DNA of 34,286 bases from Pseudomonas endophytica (GCF_001411475.1 NZ_LLWH01000179.1:1-34286); one strand, 5' to 3'. Shown: positions 23,238-32,752, counted from the first letter of the stretch. Made by a program: numbers and translations. Notes: generated from the letters alone by a model not told the origin.

Positions 23238-24704
23238 ATGCGTCTAACTCGTCCCGCTTTGCTGTTACTGCTGCTCGGTTGTTTGTTGATGTTTTTTGCC
23301 TTGGGAAATCACCATCTGCAAGGCTCCACCGAATCTCGAGTGGCCGGGATTGCCATGCAAATGCACTTGAGTCAGGACTGGGTCACCCCTTCGCTGCTCA
23401 ATGAGCCTTTTCTTGAAAAACCCCCTTTGAGCCTATGGCTGGATGCAACGGCTATTGGCCTGTCTGGCGGCAGCCTATTTGCCGTGCGGCTGGCATCAGC
23501 TATTGCCGGGCTATGCAGCATTATGTTGCTGTTCACTCAACTGCGCCGCTTTGGCCGTTCAACAGCCATGGCTTGGACCGCGGCAGCGATGCTGGCCACC
23601 ATGGGCAGTTTTTGGGGGAACGCGCGCCAAGTCGGTGAAGACTCGTTGTTGACGCTGGGCGTGACGATGACGTTGTTGGCGTTTTATCAGGCCAGCCGCC
23701 AGCCGCGCTTAACGCTGGGCAGTGGCTTGCTATTTACCAGCGGGATCACCATTGCGACGTTGACTAAAGGCGTGTTCGGTTTGGCCTTACCGGGCGTGGT
23801 TATTTTTACCTTTCTGCTGTGCGAGAGCCTGATCAATAAACGCTTGGTCGTGCGTGACTGGCTACGTCCTGCGTTGTTAACCCTAATGGGGCTGATCCCT
23901 CTGTTGATCTGGCTGTGTGTGCTGTATCAGCACGGCGGTGGGCAAGCAGTCAGTGAAGTATTGCTCAGGAACAGCATTGGCCGTTTCAGCGGTTCGTTTG
24001 TCGAAGCCGGCCATTACGAACCCTTCTACTATTACCTGCGCAAACTGCCGGAGAGTTTCCTGCCGTGGAATCTGCTGACGTTCTTGGGGCTGTGGCACTT
24101 TCGCAAACAACTGCGCCACAACCCGTACCTGCTGTTTTTTTGCGTGTGGCTACTGGCGCAATACCTGCTGCTCAACCTCGCCTCAAGTAAACGCGCGGTG
24201 TACCTGATGGCGTTGACCCCGGCTGCTGCCGTTATCGCCGCAGAATACGCGGGGGTGGTCTTGCAATGGCTGCGCACTAAAAGCCAACAGTTCGCCATCG
24301 CCAAATTCCTGAGCGACTATCATCGTGGGTTGGCTGTCGCACTGCTGGCCGGCGTCGTCACCACGTACTTGATTGCCGCCGCCGTCAAGGCGCCGCGTGC
24401 CGATCACAGTGAGTCTTTCCAGCCCGTCGCGGCCCAAGTCATCAGCCTGCAAGCCCAAGGAAAATCGGTCGCCCTGTTGCAACCTGACGAACGCCTCGGT
24501 GCCGTAGTGTTCTATAGCCAGCAGTTGCAACACACGCTGAATTCAGCCGCTGAGTTGCAGGCGTTTTTGGCGGCATCACCCGACCATATCGCCGTCACCG
24601 ACACCACCGATGTGCCTGGCGTGGCGTTGCAAGTACTCGACACGGTCAGTGTCGGCCGTCACCACTTTTACTTTGTGACCTTGGCGCCAACGTCAGAAGA
24701 TTGA
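23238..24704 (+). CDS. ArnT-like membrane glycosyltransferase (GT83/PMT family)
   Basis: 488 residues. An N-terminal helix (LLLLLLGCLLMFFALG) is followed by a periplasmic loop with ESRVAGIAMQM and NEPFLEKPPLSLWL, matching the ArnT/PMT first-loop pattern in which E..R and the EKPP motif contribute to the active site. About ten further helices and a small C-terminal periplasmic domain follow. Family members move a sugar from a polyprenyl phosphate carrier to lipid A or another acceptor in the periplasm. The usual DE pair of the loop reads TE here, so the donor may not be aminoarabinose. The start at 23238 is chosen because it leads directly into the first helix; ribosome site is weak. The frame is open further upstream. 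Confidence 0.88.
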   Translation: MRLTRPALLLLLLGCLLMFFALGNHHLQGSTESRVAGIAMQMHLSQDWVTPSLLNEPFLEKPPLSLWLDATAIGLSGGSLFAVRLASAIAGLCSIMLLFTQLRRFGRSTAMAWTAAAMLATMGSFWGNARQVGEDSLLTLGVTMTLLAFYQASRQPRLTLGSGLLFTSGITIATLTKGVFGLALPGVVIFTFLLCESLINKRLVVRDWLRPALLTLMGLIPLLIWLCVLYQHGGGQAVSEVLLRNSIGRFSGSFVEAGHYEPFYYYLRKLPESFLPWNLLTFLGLWHFRKQLRHNPYLLFFCVWLLAQYLLLNLASSKRAVYLMALTPAAAVIAAEYAGVVLQWLRTKSQQFAIAKFLSDYHRGLAVALLAGVVTTYLIAAAVKAPRADHSESFQPVAAQVISLQAQGKSVALLQPDERLGAVVFYSQQLQHTLNSAAELQAFLAASPDHIAVTDTTDVPGVALQVLDTVSVGRHHFYFVTLAPTSED

Positions 24705-24794
24705 TCCCGCGCAATAGAACCTCACTTGGCGTGACCGATTACGACACATTGGCTACGCTCAGGTGCTGGACGTTACCCAGCCAAGGAGCTTGCC

Positions 24795-25301
24795 ATGACC
24801 ATCCGTATTACCAGCCAAAGCTTGAGCGACTACGACGCTCAACTGGCTTACAAAACGGCGACTGCTTATCTATGCCAATCCGACCTCGCCAGCTATTTAA
24901 TTGACCAGCTAGAGCACCAACACCTGAAGCTGACTGTTGAGGTCAGCTCAGACCCGGCAACGGCCAACAAGGACACCTCGAACAACGGGGCGATTGTATG
25001 GAACCTGCGCAGCGATCTATCGCCAAGCACCAACGTGCCCGCAGTAGCGGCTCTGCTCAGCTCTGCCCCTGCCGCAAAACAGCCGTACGTCGCCAGTCAA
25101 TGGGGGCTGATGCATTTGCTCGCACTCGCTTGTCAGCAGTTGAACGAGCAGCTCAACTTTCGTGACGCCGACGCCACTTGGCCGTGGCTCGATGAGAAAG
25201 CGCTGAGTGCCGCGGACATAGAGCAGGCCGTGGCTAGTGAACTCGCCGACAAGCCAATGCCGGTCAAACAGGACTGGAACCGATTGCTAAATCGTGAGTG
25301 A
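24795..25301 (+). CDS. Unrecognised small soluble protein
   Basis: 168 residues with no family I can name. The ATG at 24795 has a good AAGGAG nine bases upstream. There is no signal peptide or membrane helix. The composition is ordinary, with a Ser/Asn/Thr-rich polar segment at about 55-75 (DPATANKDTSNNGA) between two folded-looking parts. The C-terminal half has an Ala/Leu helix (GLMHLLALACQQLNEQ) and a short acidic-aromatic segment (DADATWPWLDEKAL). It lies 90 nt after the glycosyltransferase gene on the same strand and may be co-transcribed. A REP-like repeat follows. Confidence 0.7.
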   Translation: MTIRITSQSLSDYDAQLAYKTATAYLCQSDLASYLIDQLEHQHLKLTVEVSSDPATANKDTSNNGAIVWNLRSDLSPSTNVPAVAALLSSAPAAKQPYVASQWGLMHLLALACQQLNEQLNFRDADATWPWLDEKALSAADIEQAVASELADKPMPVKQDWNRLLNRE

Positions 25302-25305
25302 CGTG

Positions 25306-25370
25306 TGTAGAAGCGAGCTTGCTCACGATCTGTTGATCTTTAAAAGATCGCGAGCAAGCTCGCTCCTACA
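25306..25370. repeat. REP-like inverted repeat, GCTCGCTCCTA family
   Basis: Arms TGTAGAAGCGAGCTTGCTC and GAGCAAGCTCGCTCCTACA pair with one mismatch, with an inner GATCT/AGATC pair. It lies between convergent genes. It shares GCAAGCTCGCTCCTA with the element at 3465-3530. Confidence 0.85.
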
Positions 25371-25380
25371 TCGCTGTGTG

Positions 25381-26100
25381 TTAAAGCCGAGAGGCTTCGA
25401 AGCGGTGCTCAAGGGATAAAACGCTTGGGGGCATCATGCTGTTCCAGTCCTTGGTGTCGATATAGCCCAACATTTGTGGCTGAGCACTATGGCCATCCGC
25501 CTTAATAAACAGCGAGGCGCCATAACTGAATGTGGTGTCTGTTGGCACATGCATCTGACTTTCTAAATCGTCCATGCATTCGCTGTGGGTCACCAACACC
25601 AAGTTACGGCCCGGTACTTTGTGCTTTAGCACATCACTCAACATCGTGCCTCGACAGTTGAACACCCAGTCTTGCGCGCTAACCGGGTGAATAAACATGG
25701 CTTTCGCCGTTTGGCGCGAGCGCGTTAGCAAGCTGCTGTAAATATCAGCATGGGCCAGCCCTAGCTGCCTAAATTCTTGGCCCAGAGCCTGGGAAACCAA
25801 CTCGCCATGTGCAGTGATGCCGTCTTCAGGCCCGAGGCACAACGTCGATGTACGGTCGCAACGCTCACCATGACGGACCAAGGCAATCACATCGCCCTGC
25901 GCCCAGCTTTCACTTAACACCAACACTCGGCTGGCATTGCTCGGCAAGGCTAAGTTTGGGGCCGGTGCAGGCGCCAGCAATTCAAGCGTAATGAATACGG
26001 TGATAACCGTCGCCGCAATCACCACCAGTGTATTTCGATAACGCCCCAGCGCTTTGCGCAGTAGTGCGCGCCTAGCACCCGCTAAACGAAGACTCAACAT
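25381..26100 (-). CDS. Ais/PmrG-like histidine phosphatase, membrane anchored
   Basis: 239 residues. A basic N-terminus and one helix (about 25-44) anchor the protein; the phosphatase domain is predicted to be periplasmic. The catalytic RHG is in IALVRHGERCDRTSTLC, followed by SSLLTRSRQTA and the second histidine in LVLVTHSECMDDL. The RHGERCDRS-like block with GPEDGIT is characteristic of the Ais/PmrG group, which removes phosphate from lipopolysaccharide heptose. The ArnT-like gene nearby makes a surface-modification role plausible. Start at 26100 has AGGGG upstream; a GTG one codon earlier is possible. Confidence 0.85.
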   Translation of the reverse strand: MLSLRLAGARRALLRKALGRYRNTLVVIAATVITVFITLELLAPAPAPNLALPSNASRVLVLSESWAQGDVIALVRHGERCDRTSTLCLGPEDGITAHGELVSQALGQEFRQLGLAHADIYSSLLTRSRQTAKAMFIHPVSAQDWVFNCRGTMLSDVLKHKVPGRNLVLVTHSECMDDLESQMHVPTDTTFSYGASLFIKADGHSAQPQMLGYIDTKDWNSMMPPSVLSLEHRFEASRL

Positions 26101-26440
26101 CACGTAGAACGCCCCTATGGCAGTCAGTAAACAACACTCGACGCCACCCTATAACTCGAAGATGACAATAAATGGGTGAACAGATCCGTCTGTAAGAAAT
26201 CAGCTTTGCATAGCAAGCCTTTTTCAAAACTGAACGGAGTCTAGAAATTTGGGTGTAGGAGGTAGGTGAAGTGAATGTGAAAAAAACCTTTAAGCAGACA
26301 CTTATTGATTGCGTACTAAAAAAGCGTTTCAGCTCTGCCCGGCACCGCCGATACAGCGCATAACAAACACTCTGCTGGGCCAAAAGAATAAAACCCTCCA
26401 GCGATAACAGATCCTGCGTGCACCGTTCCTGGAGATTGAA
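26101..26440. other. Intergenic region between the phosphatase and chemoreceptor genes
   Basis: 340 bases between divergent starts, A/T-richer than the flanks. It holds the FliA-type promoter of the chemoreceptor (26327-26354). No credible gene was seen; the short frames across 26072-26383 look like shadows. Confidence 0.6.
26327..26354 (+). promoter_or_regulatory. FliA (sigma28)-type promoter of the chemoreceptor
   Basis: GCCGATAC (26347-26354) matches the sigma28 -10 consensus GCCGATAA at seven of eight bases. Twelve bases upstream TTTCAGCT is a weaker fit to the -35. Chemoreceptor genes are commonly in the flagellar sigma28 regulon. Confidence 0.55.
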
Positions 26441-28363
26441 ATGAGCAGTTGGCTGAGCAACATCAGCGTCAACCTAAAACTGGCCTTGGGCTTCGGCTTG
26501 GTATTAGCCCTCACCTGCCTGATGGCTATTGGCAATTGGTTCAGCCTCGACACACTGATTGACCGTAGTAACTGGATGAGCGATATCACGCGACTCAATA
26601 GCGCGCTCACCAACCTGCGGGTCGCGCGTTTGCAATACATGCTGACCAAAGGCGATGAAACCGCCGCGCAAAATGTGCAAACCAATCTGGACGCATTTGA
26701 AGCCCAGCAAAAACAATTGCTGAACACCTTCAAGAGTCCTGAAAACCTCAAGTTGCTCAACGAACAACACGACCTCATCAACCATTACAAAAACGCATTG
26801 ATGGCAATGCGCAAGGCTTACCTTGAATCCGCGACGTCGCGGGAGCTGATGGACAGCAGCGCCAAGACCGTGCTCGCTGAAATTGCCACGCTGGATGCCC
26901 GCACACTGCAACGCCCTGCTGGCGAAGAAGGTCGCTTCGAGCAGTATCAGGCCGTGATCAAAGTACGCGAGCAGTTCTTGCTCGCGCGCGACTTGGCCCG
27001 AGCCTATACGGCCTCTCCTACAGCAGCGACCGAGCAAGCAGCGCTCAACCAACTGGCCACCGCGACCGCTAGCCTTGCCGGGCTGAATGCCTTTTTTAGC
27101 ACCACCGCCGCTGACACTTTAAGCACGCTGAGTGAGGCAATGGGCGGTTACACACAGGCATTGAAGGTTTTCACCGAGACTGAAAAAAACCTGGTTGATC
27201 GCCGCGCAGACATGACGGTCGACGGTAACGGCATCGTCAGCCGCAGCACTGAGCTGTACAACATCCAGCTAGAGCGCCGTGACATCGAAAGCGCCAGCGC
27301 CAACCGCCTGCAATTGATCAGCACCTTGCTGGTTCTAATGCTTGGCATCGCAGCTGCGGTGATCATCACTCGCCAAATCACCCGTCCGTTGCGCGAAACC
27401 TTGGACGTTGTCGAACGCATTGCCAGCGGCGATCTGAGCCATAACGTGCAGGTCACTCGTCGAGATGATCTGGGCGTACTGCAACAGGGTATTGCACGCA
27501 TGGGCACGACCCTGCGTGAATTGATCGGCGGGATCCGTGACGGTGTGACCCAAATCGCCAGTGCGGCCGAAGAGTTGTCTGCCGTCACTGAGCAAACCAG
27601 CGCCGGGGTTCACAGCCAGAAGGTCGAAACCGATCAAGTGGCCACGGCCATGCATGAAATGACCGCGACCGTGCAAGAAGTGGCGCGCAATGCCGAACAA
27701 GCTTCACAAGCGGCCGCCGCCGCCGATGGAGAAGCCCGTGAAGGCGACAACGTGGTCAATCAAGCGATTGATCAGATCGAGCGCTTGGCAGTTGAAGTCG
27801 GTCGCTCGACCCAAGCCATGGCGGTGTTGCAACAAGAAAGCGACAAAATCGGCAGCGTGATGGACGTCATTAAGGCGGTAGCCGATCAGACTAATCTGTT
27901 GGCGCTCAACGCGGCGATTGAGGCGGCTCGTGCCGGTGATGCGGGACGCGGTTTTGCGGTAGTGGCCGATGAGGTTCGCGCCTTGGCCCAGCGCACTCAG
28001 AACTCCACCGAAGAAATCCAAACCTTGGTGGCGGCGCTTCAGAGTGGCACTCAGCAAGTGGCTGTAGTCATGACTAACAGCCGCAGCTTGACCGACAGCA
28101 GCGTGAACCTGACCCGCCAAGCCGGTACTTCGTTGCAGGGCATTACTCGCACCGTGTCGAATATTCAGTCAATGAACCAGCAAATTGCCGCCGCGGCCGA
28201 GCAGCAAAGCGCCGTGGCTGAAGAGATCAGCCGCAGCATCCTCAACGTACGCGACGTGTCAGAGCAAACGGCAGCGGCGAGCGATGAAACCGCCAAGTCC
28301 AGCATTGAGCTGGCGCGGCTGGGCGGGCAACTGCAAGCCATGGTGAGCCACTTCAAGGTGTAA
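26441..28363 (+). CDS. Methyl-accepting chemotaxis protein with long HBM-type sensor domain
   Basis: 640 residues. TM1 at about 10-31, a periplasmic helical sensor of about 260 residues (32-290), TM2 at 291-310, HAMP at 311-363 and the signalling domain to the end. The tip signature is complete ([20 protein letters not shown] through [15 protein letters not shown], about 481-516). The sensor is twice the length of a four-helix bundle, which fits the helical bimodular (HBM) class known from McpS-type receptors for organic acids. No C-terminal CheR/CheB tethering pentapeptide is present (ends SHFKV). The ATG at 26441 is preceded by GGAG. The ligand is unknown. Confidence 0.95.
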   Translation: MSSWLSNISVNLKLALGFGLVLALTCLMAIGNWFSLDTLIDRSNWMSDITRLNSALTNLRVARLQYMLTKGDETAAQNVQTNLDAFEAQQKQLLNTFKSPENLKLLNEQHDLINHYKNALMAMRKAYLESATSRELMDSSAKTVLAEIATLDARTLQRPAGEEGRFEQYQAVIKVREQFLLARDLARAYTASPTAATEQAALNQLATATASLAGLNAFFSTTAADTLSTLSEAMGGYTQALKVFTETEKNLVDRRADMTVDGNGIVSRSTELYNIQLERRDIESASANRLQLISTLLVLMLGIAAAVIITRQITRPLRETLDVVERIASGDLSHNVQVTRRDDLGVLQQGIARMGTTLRELIGGIRDGVTQIASAAEELSAVTEQTSAGVHSQKVETDQVATAMHEMTATVQEVARNAEQASQAAAAADGEAREGDNVVNQAIDQIERLAVEVGRSTQAMAVLQQESDKIGSVMDVIKAVADQTNLLALNAAIEAARAGDAGRGFAVVADEVRALAQRTQNSTEEIQTLVAALQSGTQQVAVVMTNSRSLTDSSVNLTRQAGTSLQGITRTVSNIQSMNQQIAAAAEQQSAVAEEISRSILNVRDVSEQTAAASDETAKSSIELARLGGQLQAMVSHFKV

Positions 28364-28369
28364 CCGCCG

Positions 28370-28411
28370 CTTGGGCCGCGACGACAAGGGCTCTTGTTGT
28401 CGCGGCCCAAG
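28370..28411. terminator. Long hairpin between convergent chemoreceptor and transporter genes
   Basis: A 19-bp stem (CTTGGGCCGCGACGACAAG against CTTGTTGTCGCGGCCCAAG) has one G-U pair and a 4-nt loop. It begins 7 nt past the chemoreceptor stop. No T-run follows, so it may be a bidirectional barrier or a member of a repeat family. Confidence 0.6.
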
Positions 28412-28455
28412 CACGAGGCTGCGATCCGGCCCGCACCTTCTGCGCAAGCAGCCTG

Positions 28456-29901
28456 TTAAGCATGAGGCACGCGGGCACGTTTGAGCAGTTTTTTGCAGCG
28501 CTCAGACACATGCACAACCCGCAAATGCTTGCCCGCCTTGCTGTAACGCTCACGCAATGTGTCCAGCGCAGCAATGGCCGAGTAATCGACGAAGCTTAAA
28601 TGGCTGCAATCCAGGGTCACCGTTGCGGGGTCATCGGCGGGGTCAAACAGTTTGAGAAACGCCGTAGTGGACGCGAAAAACAGCGTGCCGTGAACCCGAT
28701 ACAGTTTGCTGTCATCGCTCTGCACAGGCGTTTGTGCATAGAGCTGGCGCGACTGTTGCCACGCGAAATTGAGCGCGGCAATGATCACCCCGCACATCAC
28801 GGCAACCGCTAAATCAGTGAACACGGTGATGACGGTGACTGAAATAATCACCAGAACATCGTTTAACGGGACTTTGTTGAGCACACGCAAAGAGGCCCAA
28901 GCGAAGGTTTGTTGTGACACCACAAACATCACGCCGACCAATGCCGCCAGCGGAATACGCTCAATGAACGGCGATAGAAACAACACGAACAGCAAAATCA
29001 TGACCCCGGCGGTTACCCCGGACAGTCGGCCGCGCCCGCCCGAGCTGAGGTTGACCACGGTTTGCCCGATCATCGCGCAACCGCCCATGCCACCGAACGC
29101 GCCGGACACCATATTCGCGGCCCCGAGCGCCACACACTCACGATCTGGGTAACCCCGTGACTCGGTAATTTCGTCGGTCAAGTTCAACGTCAGCAAGGTT
29201 TCAAGCAGCCCTACCACCGCCATGATGACGGCGTAAGGGGCGATGATGCCCAAGGTTTCTAAGCTCCACGGGATGTCTGGCAAGGCAAACGTCGGCAAGC
29301 TGCCTGCAATGTGTGCCATGTCACCCAACGTCCGGGTCGGCAACCCCAGAAAATACACCGCCAGCCCTACGCTCAAGATCGCTACCAAGGCCGGCGGCGC
29401 GGCACGTGTTAGCCGTGGCAGTAAATAAACGATAGCCATGGTCAACGCCACGAGCCCGATCATCACGTAGAGCGCCATGCCGCTGAGCCACGTGTCGCCA
29501 TTTTTGAAGTGATCCAACTGAGCCATGGCAATTACAATGGCCAGCCCGTTCACAAACCCGAGCATCACTGGGTGCGGCACCATGCGCACCAGCTTGCCGA
29601 GTTTGAGCACACCAAACGCCAACATAATCAGCCCGCTCAACAACACGGTCGCCAATAAGTACTGCACGCCGTGTTGTACCACCAGAGCAACGATCACCAC
29701 GGCCATTGAGCCCGCGGCGCCGGACACCATGCCCGGTCGACCGCCGAACAGCGCGGTCAAGGTGCAAATAATGAACGCGCCATACAGCCCCATCAGCGGG
29801 GTGAGATGAGCCACTAGCGCGAATGCAATGCACTCGGGCAGCAGGGCAAATGACGTCGTGAGTCCGGCCAGGACATCAGCGCGCAGACGTGAAAATTTCA
29901 T
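28456..29901 (-). CDS. SulP family anion transporter with STAS domain
   Basis: 481 residues. It begins with RLRADVLAGLTTSFALLPECIAFALVA, the conserved first helix of SulP proteins. About a dozen helices follow, with motif GAFGGMGGCAMIGQTVVNLSSGGRGRLSGV in the middle. A C-terminal cytosolic STAS domain runs from about 385 (LYRVHGTLFFAST, then VTLDCSHLSFVDYSAIAALD). Family members carry sulfate, bicarbonate or dicarboxylates. The short N-terminus and length are typical of bacterial bicarbonate/sulfate-type SulP. Start at 29901 has TTTAGG upstream. No cynT or sulfur gene adjoins it, so the anion stays open. Confidence 0.93.
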   Translation of the reverse strand: MKFSRLRADVLAGLTTSFALLPECIAFALVAHLTPLMGLYGAFIICTLTALFGGRPGMVSGAAGSMAVVIVALVVQHGVQYLLATVLLSGLIMLAFGVLKLGKLVRMVPHPVMLGFVNGLAIVIAMAQLDHFKNGDTWLSGMALYVMIGLVALTMAIVYLLPRLTRAAPPALVAILSVGLAVYFLGLPTRTLGDMAHIAGSLPTFALPDIPWSLETLGIIAPYAVIMAVVGLLETLLTLNLTDEITESRGYPDRECVALGAANMVSGAFGGMGGCAMIGQTVVNLSSGGRGRLSGVTAGVMILLFVLFLSPFIERIPLAALVGVMFVVSQQTFAWASLRVLNKVPLNDVLVIISVTVITVFTDLAVAVMCGVIIAALNFAWQQSRQLYAQTPVQSDDSKLYRVHGTLFFASTTAFLKLFDPADDPATVTLDCSHLSFVDYSAIAALDTLRERYSKAGKHLRVVHVSERCKKLLKRARVPHA

Positions 29902-29978
29902 GGTTTACCTAAAGACGGGACGAACGAAGGGAAGATGTAGGAAACGGATGGTAACAAATTGCGAGGAAAGCAAAACCT

Positions 29979-30055
29979 CCGTAGGAGCTGCCGAGGCACG
30001 AAGGCTGCGATCTTTTGACATTAAAAAAGATCGCAGCCTGCGGTAGCTCCTACGG
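29979..30055. repeat. REP-like inverted repeat, GGAGCTGC family
   Basis: Arms CCGTAGGAGCT and AGCTCCTACGG, with inner GGCTGCGATCTTTT and AAAAGATCGCAGCC. It is the second copy of the family at 396-478, with the two inner segments in the opposite order relative to the GGCACGAAGG spacer. It lies beyond the ggt stop. Confidence 0.85.
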
Positions 30056-30066
30056 GTTTTGCGGGG

Positions 30067-31734
30067 TTATTTGACGACTTTGCCTACGCCACGACCGCGT
30101 GGATCGGAAGCGGTTTCTAGCGCAGTGCCGTTAACCCGGATGGCCTGGATGTCGCCCATGTTCCAGCCCTGATCTTCCAGGGTGTAACCCATAGCCTTAA
30201 GCTCATCCGCGACTTTGCCGGTCAGCGGCGCGTAAGCGTCGTAGTAAATCGTATCTTTAGGCAGCAACTGGTGATGCACGCGCTGTGCGGCCACGGCTTT
30301 TTCCAGCGGCAGGTCGTAATCGTAAATGTTGTTCAACACCTGAAAGATCGAGGTGAAGATCCGCGAACCACCCGGCGTACCGAGCACCAGTGTGACCTTA
30401 CCATCGCGGGTCACCAAGCTTGGGCTCATTGACGACAACATGCGCTTGCCCGGTTCGATGGCGTTGGCATTGCCGCCCACCACGCCAAACGAGTTAGCCA
30501 CCCCCGGCTTGGAACTGAAGTCGTCCATTTCATCGTTGAGCAAGAAGCCTGCGCCCTGAACGACAACACCGCTGCCGTAATCCCAGTTAAGGGTGTAGGT
30601 GTTGCTGACCGCGTTGCCGTCTTTATCGACGATGGAGAAGTGCGTGGTCTGATGCGGCTCTAAGCCCGGCTTGACCTTGGCTGTTTCGGAAATCGCCTTC
30701 GGATTCACCTCTTTCGCACGCTTGGCGATGTACGCCGGATCCGTCAGCTCAGCCACCGGCATTTTGCCGAAGTCCGGGTCACCCAAATAATCAGCGCGAT
30801 CCGCAAACACGCGCTTCTCGATTTCGGCCAGCAGGTGAATATAAGGGGCCGAGTTCAACTCGACGCCTTTAAAGTCCGCCGCGCGGTCTTCTTTGATGCC
30901 GATCAGTTGGGCCAAAGCAATACCGCCAGAACTTGGCAGCGGCGCGGTGTAGAGGGTGTTGCCACGGAAGTCGACGCGCATCGGCTCACGCCAGTTGGCT
31001 TTGTAGTCGTTGAGGTCTTCTTTGGTAATCAGACCTTTGTCTTTTTTCATTTGCGCGACCAGAAGGTCGGCCGTTTCGCCGTGATAAAACTCTTTGGCGC
31101 CTTTATCGGCAATGCGCTCCAAGGTCTTGGCCAGTTCTGGCTGCTTGAACGTCTCACCGGGCTTCATGGTGCCAAAGTAGTCACCAAAGTTGGTGGTGCC
31201 GTTAAACAGTGCCAACGCGTCTTCGCGGTACTGGTATTGCTGGTCAGCGACTTTGAAGCCGTTTTTCGCGTAACCCACCGCCGGCGTGATCAGCTCGGCC
31301 CATGGCAACTTACCGAAGCGCTGATGCGCTTCCCACAAGCCCATCACCGTGCCCGGCACACCTGCCGCACGCGAGCCGACTAGGCTCAGGTTTTCGATGA
31401 TTTCGCCTTTGTCGTTAAGGTACATATCGCGGGTGGCCGCTTTAGGCGCTGTTTCGCGATAGTCGAGGAAGTAAGGTTTGCCATCAATGAACAGGGTCAT
31501 GAAACCGCCGCCGCCGATGTTGCCTGCTTCGGGGTAGGTCACGGCCAAGGTGAAGGCCGTCGCGACCGCAGCGTCGACTGCGTTACCGCCTTTTTTGAGG
31601 ATTTGTGCTGCGACTTCTGCGCCGTATTGATCCGGTGCCGCCACTGCGCCGCCTTCCAGAGTGACGGCAAAGGCCGAAGAGCTCGCCGCGATGGCAGCCG
31701 TCAAGGCCAGGGTTTTGAACCACACAATACGCAT
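30067..31734 (-). CDS. ggt: Gamma-glutamyltranspeptidase precursor
   Basis: 555 residues. A signal peptide (MRIVWFKTLALTAAIAASSS to AFA) sends it to the periplasm. The precursor cleaves itself before the nucleophile in HQTTHFSIVDKDGNAV (first Thr, about residue 363), giving large and small subunits. The Gly-rich GNIGGGGFM, PLPSSGGIAL, KRMLSSMSP and GTPGGSRI blocks are all in place. The enzyme removes gamma-glutamyl from glutathione and related peptides. The ATG at 31734 is preceded by AAGGAAG; a longer frame begins at 31803 without a signal sequence. It is a stand-alone gene between two repeats. Confidence 0.96.
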   Translation of the reverse strand: MRIVWFKTLALTAAIAASSSAFAVTLEGGAVAAPDQYGAEVAAQILKKGGNAVDAAVATAFTLAVTYPEAGNIGGGGFMTLFIDGKPYFLDYRETAPKAATRDMYLNDKGEIIENLSLVGSRAAGVPGTVMGLWEAHQRFGKLPWAELITPAVGYAKNGFKVADQQYQYREDALALFNGTTNFGDYFGTMKPGETFKQPELAKTLERIADKGAKEFYHGETADLLVAQMKKDKGLITKEDLNDYKANWREPMRVDFRGNTLYTAPLPSSGGIALAQLIGIKEDRAADFKGVELNSAPYIHLLAEIEKRVFADRADYLGDPDFGKMPVAELTDPAYIAKRAKEVNPKAISETAKVKPGLEPHQTTHFSIVDKDGNAVSNTYTLNWDYGSGVVVQGAGFLLNDEMDDFSSKPGVANSFGVVGGNANAIEPGKRMLSSMSPSLVTRDGKVTLVLGTPGGSRIFTSIFQVLNNIYDYDLPLEKAVAAQRVHHQLLPKDTIYYDAYAPLTGKVADELKAMGYTLEDQGWNMGDIQAIRVNGTALETASDPRGRGVGKVVK

Positions 31735-31840
31735 TCGATACTTCCTTTTATTGTTATCAAACTTAGCCGAACAGTGTCTGATTTTGTAAAAAATTTCAAA
31801 CACTAAAAGGAAAAATGCGGGCCTCTAAATCAGTCGCCTC

Positions 31841-32752
31841 TCAGTGCTTGAAGTACGACGCCGCATAGTTCGCGAGTTTGGTCTGAATAAAATCCAGAAA
31901 GCATTGAATGCGCAGCGCTAACTGCGAGTTGCGGTAATACACCGCATTAATGGGCTGACGATAACCGCTATTGAACTCACCCAGCAGCACCTGCAAGCGC
32001 CCGGCGCTGATGTCTTCATGGGTCATGAAGTGCGACAGGCAGGCAATGCCCTGCCCTTGCAGCGCCAAATGACGAACGGTTTCGCCACTGGATGCACTAA
32101 TGGCCGGTTGAATCGGCCAGCGATCACCCTGTGCATAACGCAGCGGCCATTGGTTAAGGCCATCGTTTTGGGTAAAGCCGATCAACGTATGCTGGGCCAG
32201 ATCGGCCACGCTGTTGGGCTTACCGTGCCGGGCGATGTAGTCGGGGCTGGCCAGAATGTTCAATGGGCTACAGCCCAATGAGCGGGCGTGCAGCGTGGAG
32301 TCCGCTAACGTACCGATGCGGATCGCGAGGTCGGTGCTTTGCTCAAGCAAGTCGATGATTAAGTCGTTGCTGTTCAGTTCCAGTTGAATGTCAGGGTAGA
32401 GCGCCCGGAACTCGGGAAGGTGCGGCACGATGGCATGCAGCATAAACGGCGACGCGGCATTGATGCGCAAGCGCCCGGACGGAATGCGCTGATGAGCGAT
32501 CAGACGCTCTTCAAGCGCATCCATTTGCTCGAGGATCAGTTTGGCCTGCTCGAAGAAGAACTTGCCTTCCTCGGTCAGGTCCATGCGCCGCGTAGTGCGG
32601 TTAATCAGTGTGGTTTCGAGCTTGGCCTCCAGCCGTGACAGCGTGCGGCTGACCGCTGAAGGCGTTTGCCCAGCGTGTTCGGCGGCGGCGGAGATAGAGC
32701 CGCACTCGATCACCGACACAAAAATTTGCAGCTCATCAGATCTGGCTTTCAC
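31841..32752 (-). CDS. LysR family transcriptional regulator
   Basis: 303 residues. The N-terminal helix-turn-helix (LQIFVSVIECGSISAAAEHAGQTPSAVSRTLSRLE) is followed by a linker helix (to about 85) and the periplasmic-binding-fold effector domain (RLRINAASPFMLHAIVPHLPEF to the end). The start is a GTG with GAGGG six bases upstream; an ATG four bases earlier is out of frame. It lies 57 nt after mdaB on the same strand and probably co-transcribes with it, which suggests that it regulates mdaB or a neighbouring redox gene. The effector is unknown. Confidence 0.94.
   Translation of the reverse strand: MKARSDELQIFVSVIECGSISAAAEHAGQTPSAVSRTLSRLEAKLETTLINRTTRRMDLTEEGKFFFEQAKLILEQMDALEERLIAHQRIPSGRLRINAASPFMLHAIVPHLPEFRALYPDIQLELNSNDLIIDLLEQSTDLAIRIGTLADSTLHARSLGCSPLNILASPDYIARHGKPNSVADLAQHTLIGFTQNDGLNQWPLRYAQGDRWPIQPAISASSGETVRHLALQGQGIACLSHFMTHEDISAGRLQVLLGEFNSGYRQPINAVYYRNSQLALRIQCFLDFIQTKLANYAASYFKH

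Noticed and set aside
26072..26383. Minus-strand frame upstream of the phosphatase
   Set aside because: Cys/Arg/Ser-rich translation across the intergenic promoter region; no start signals.
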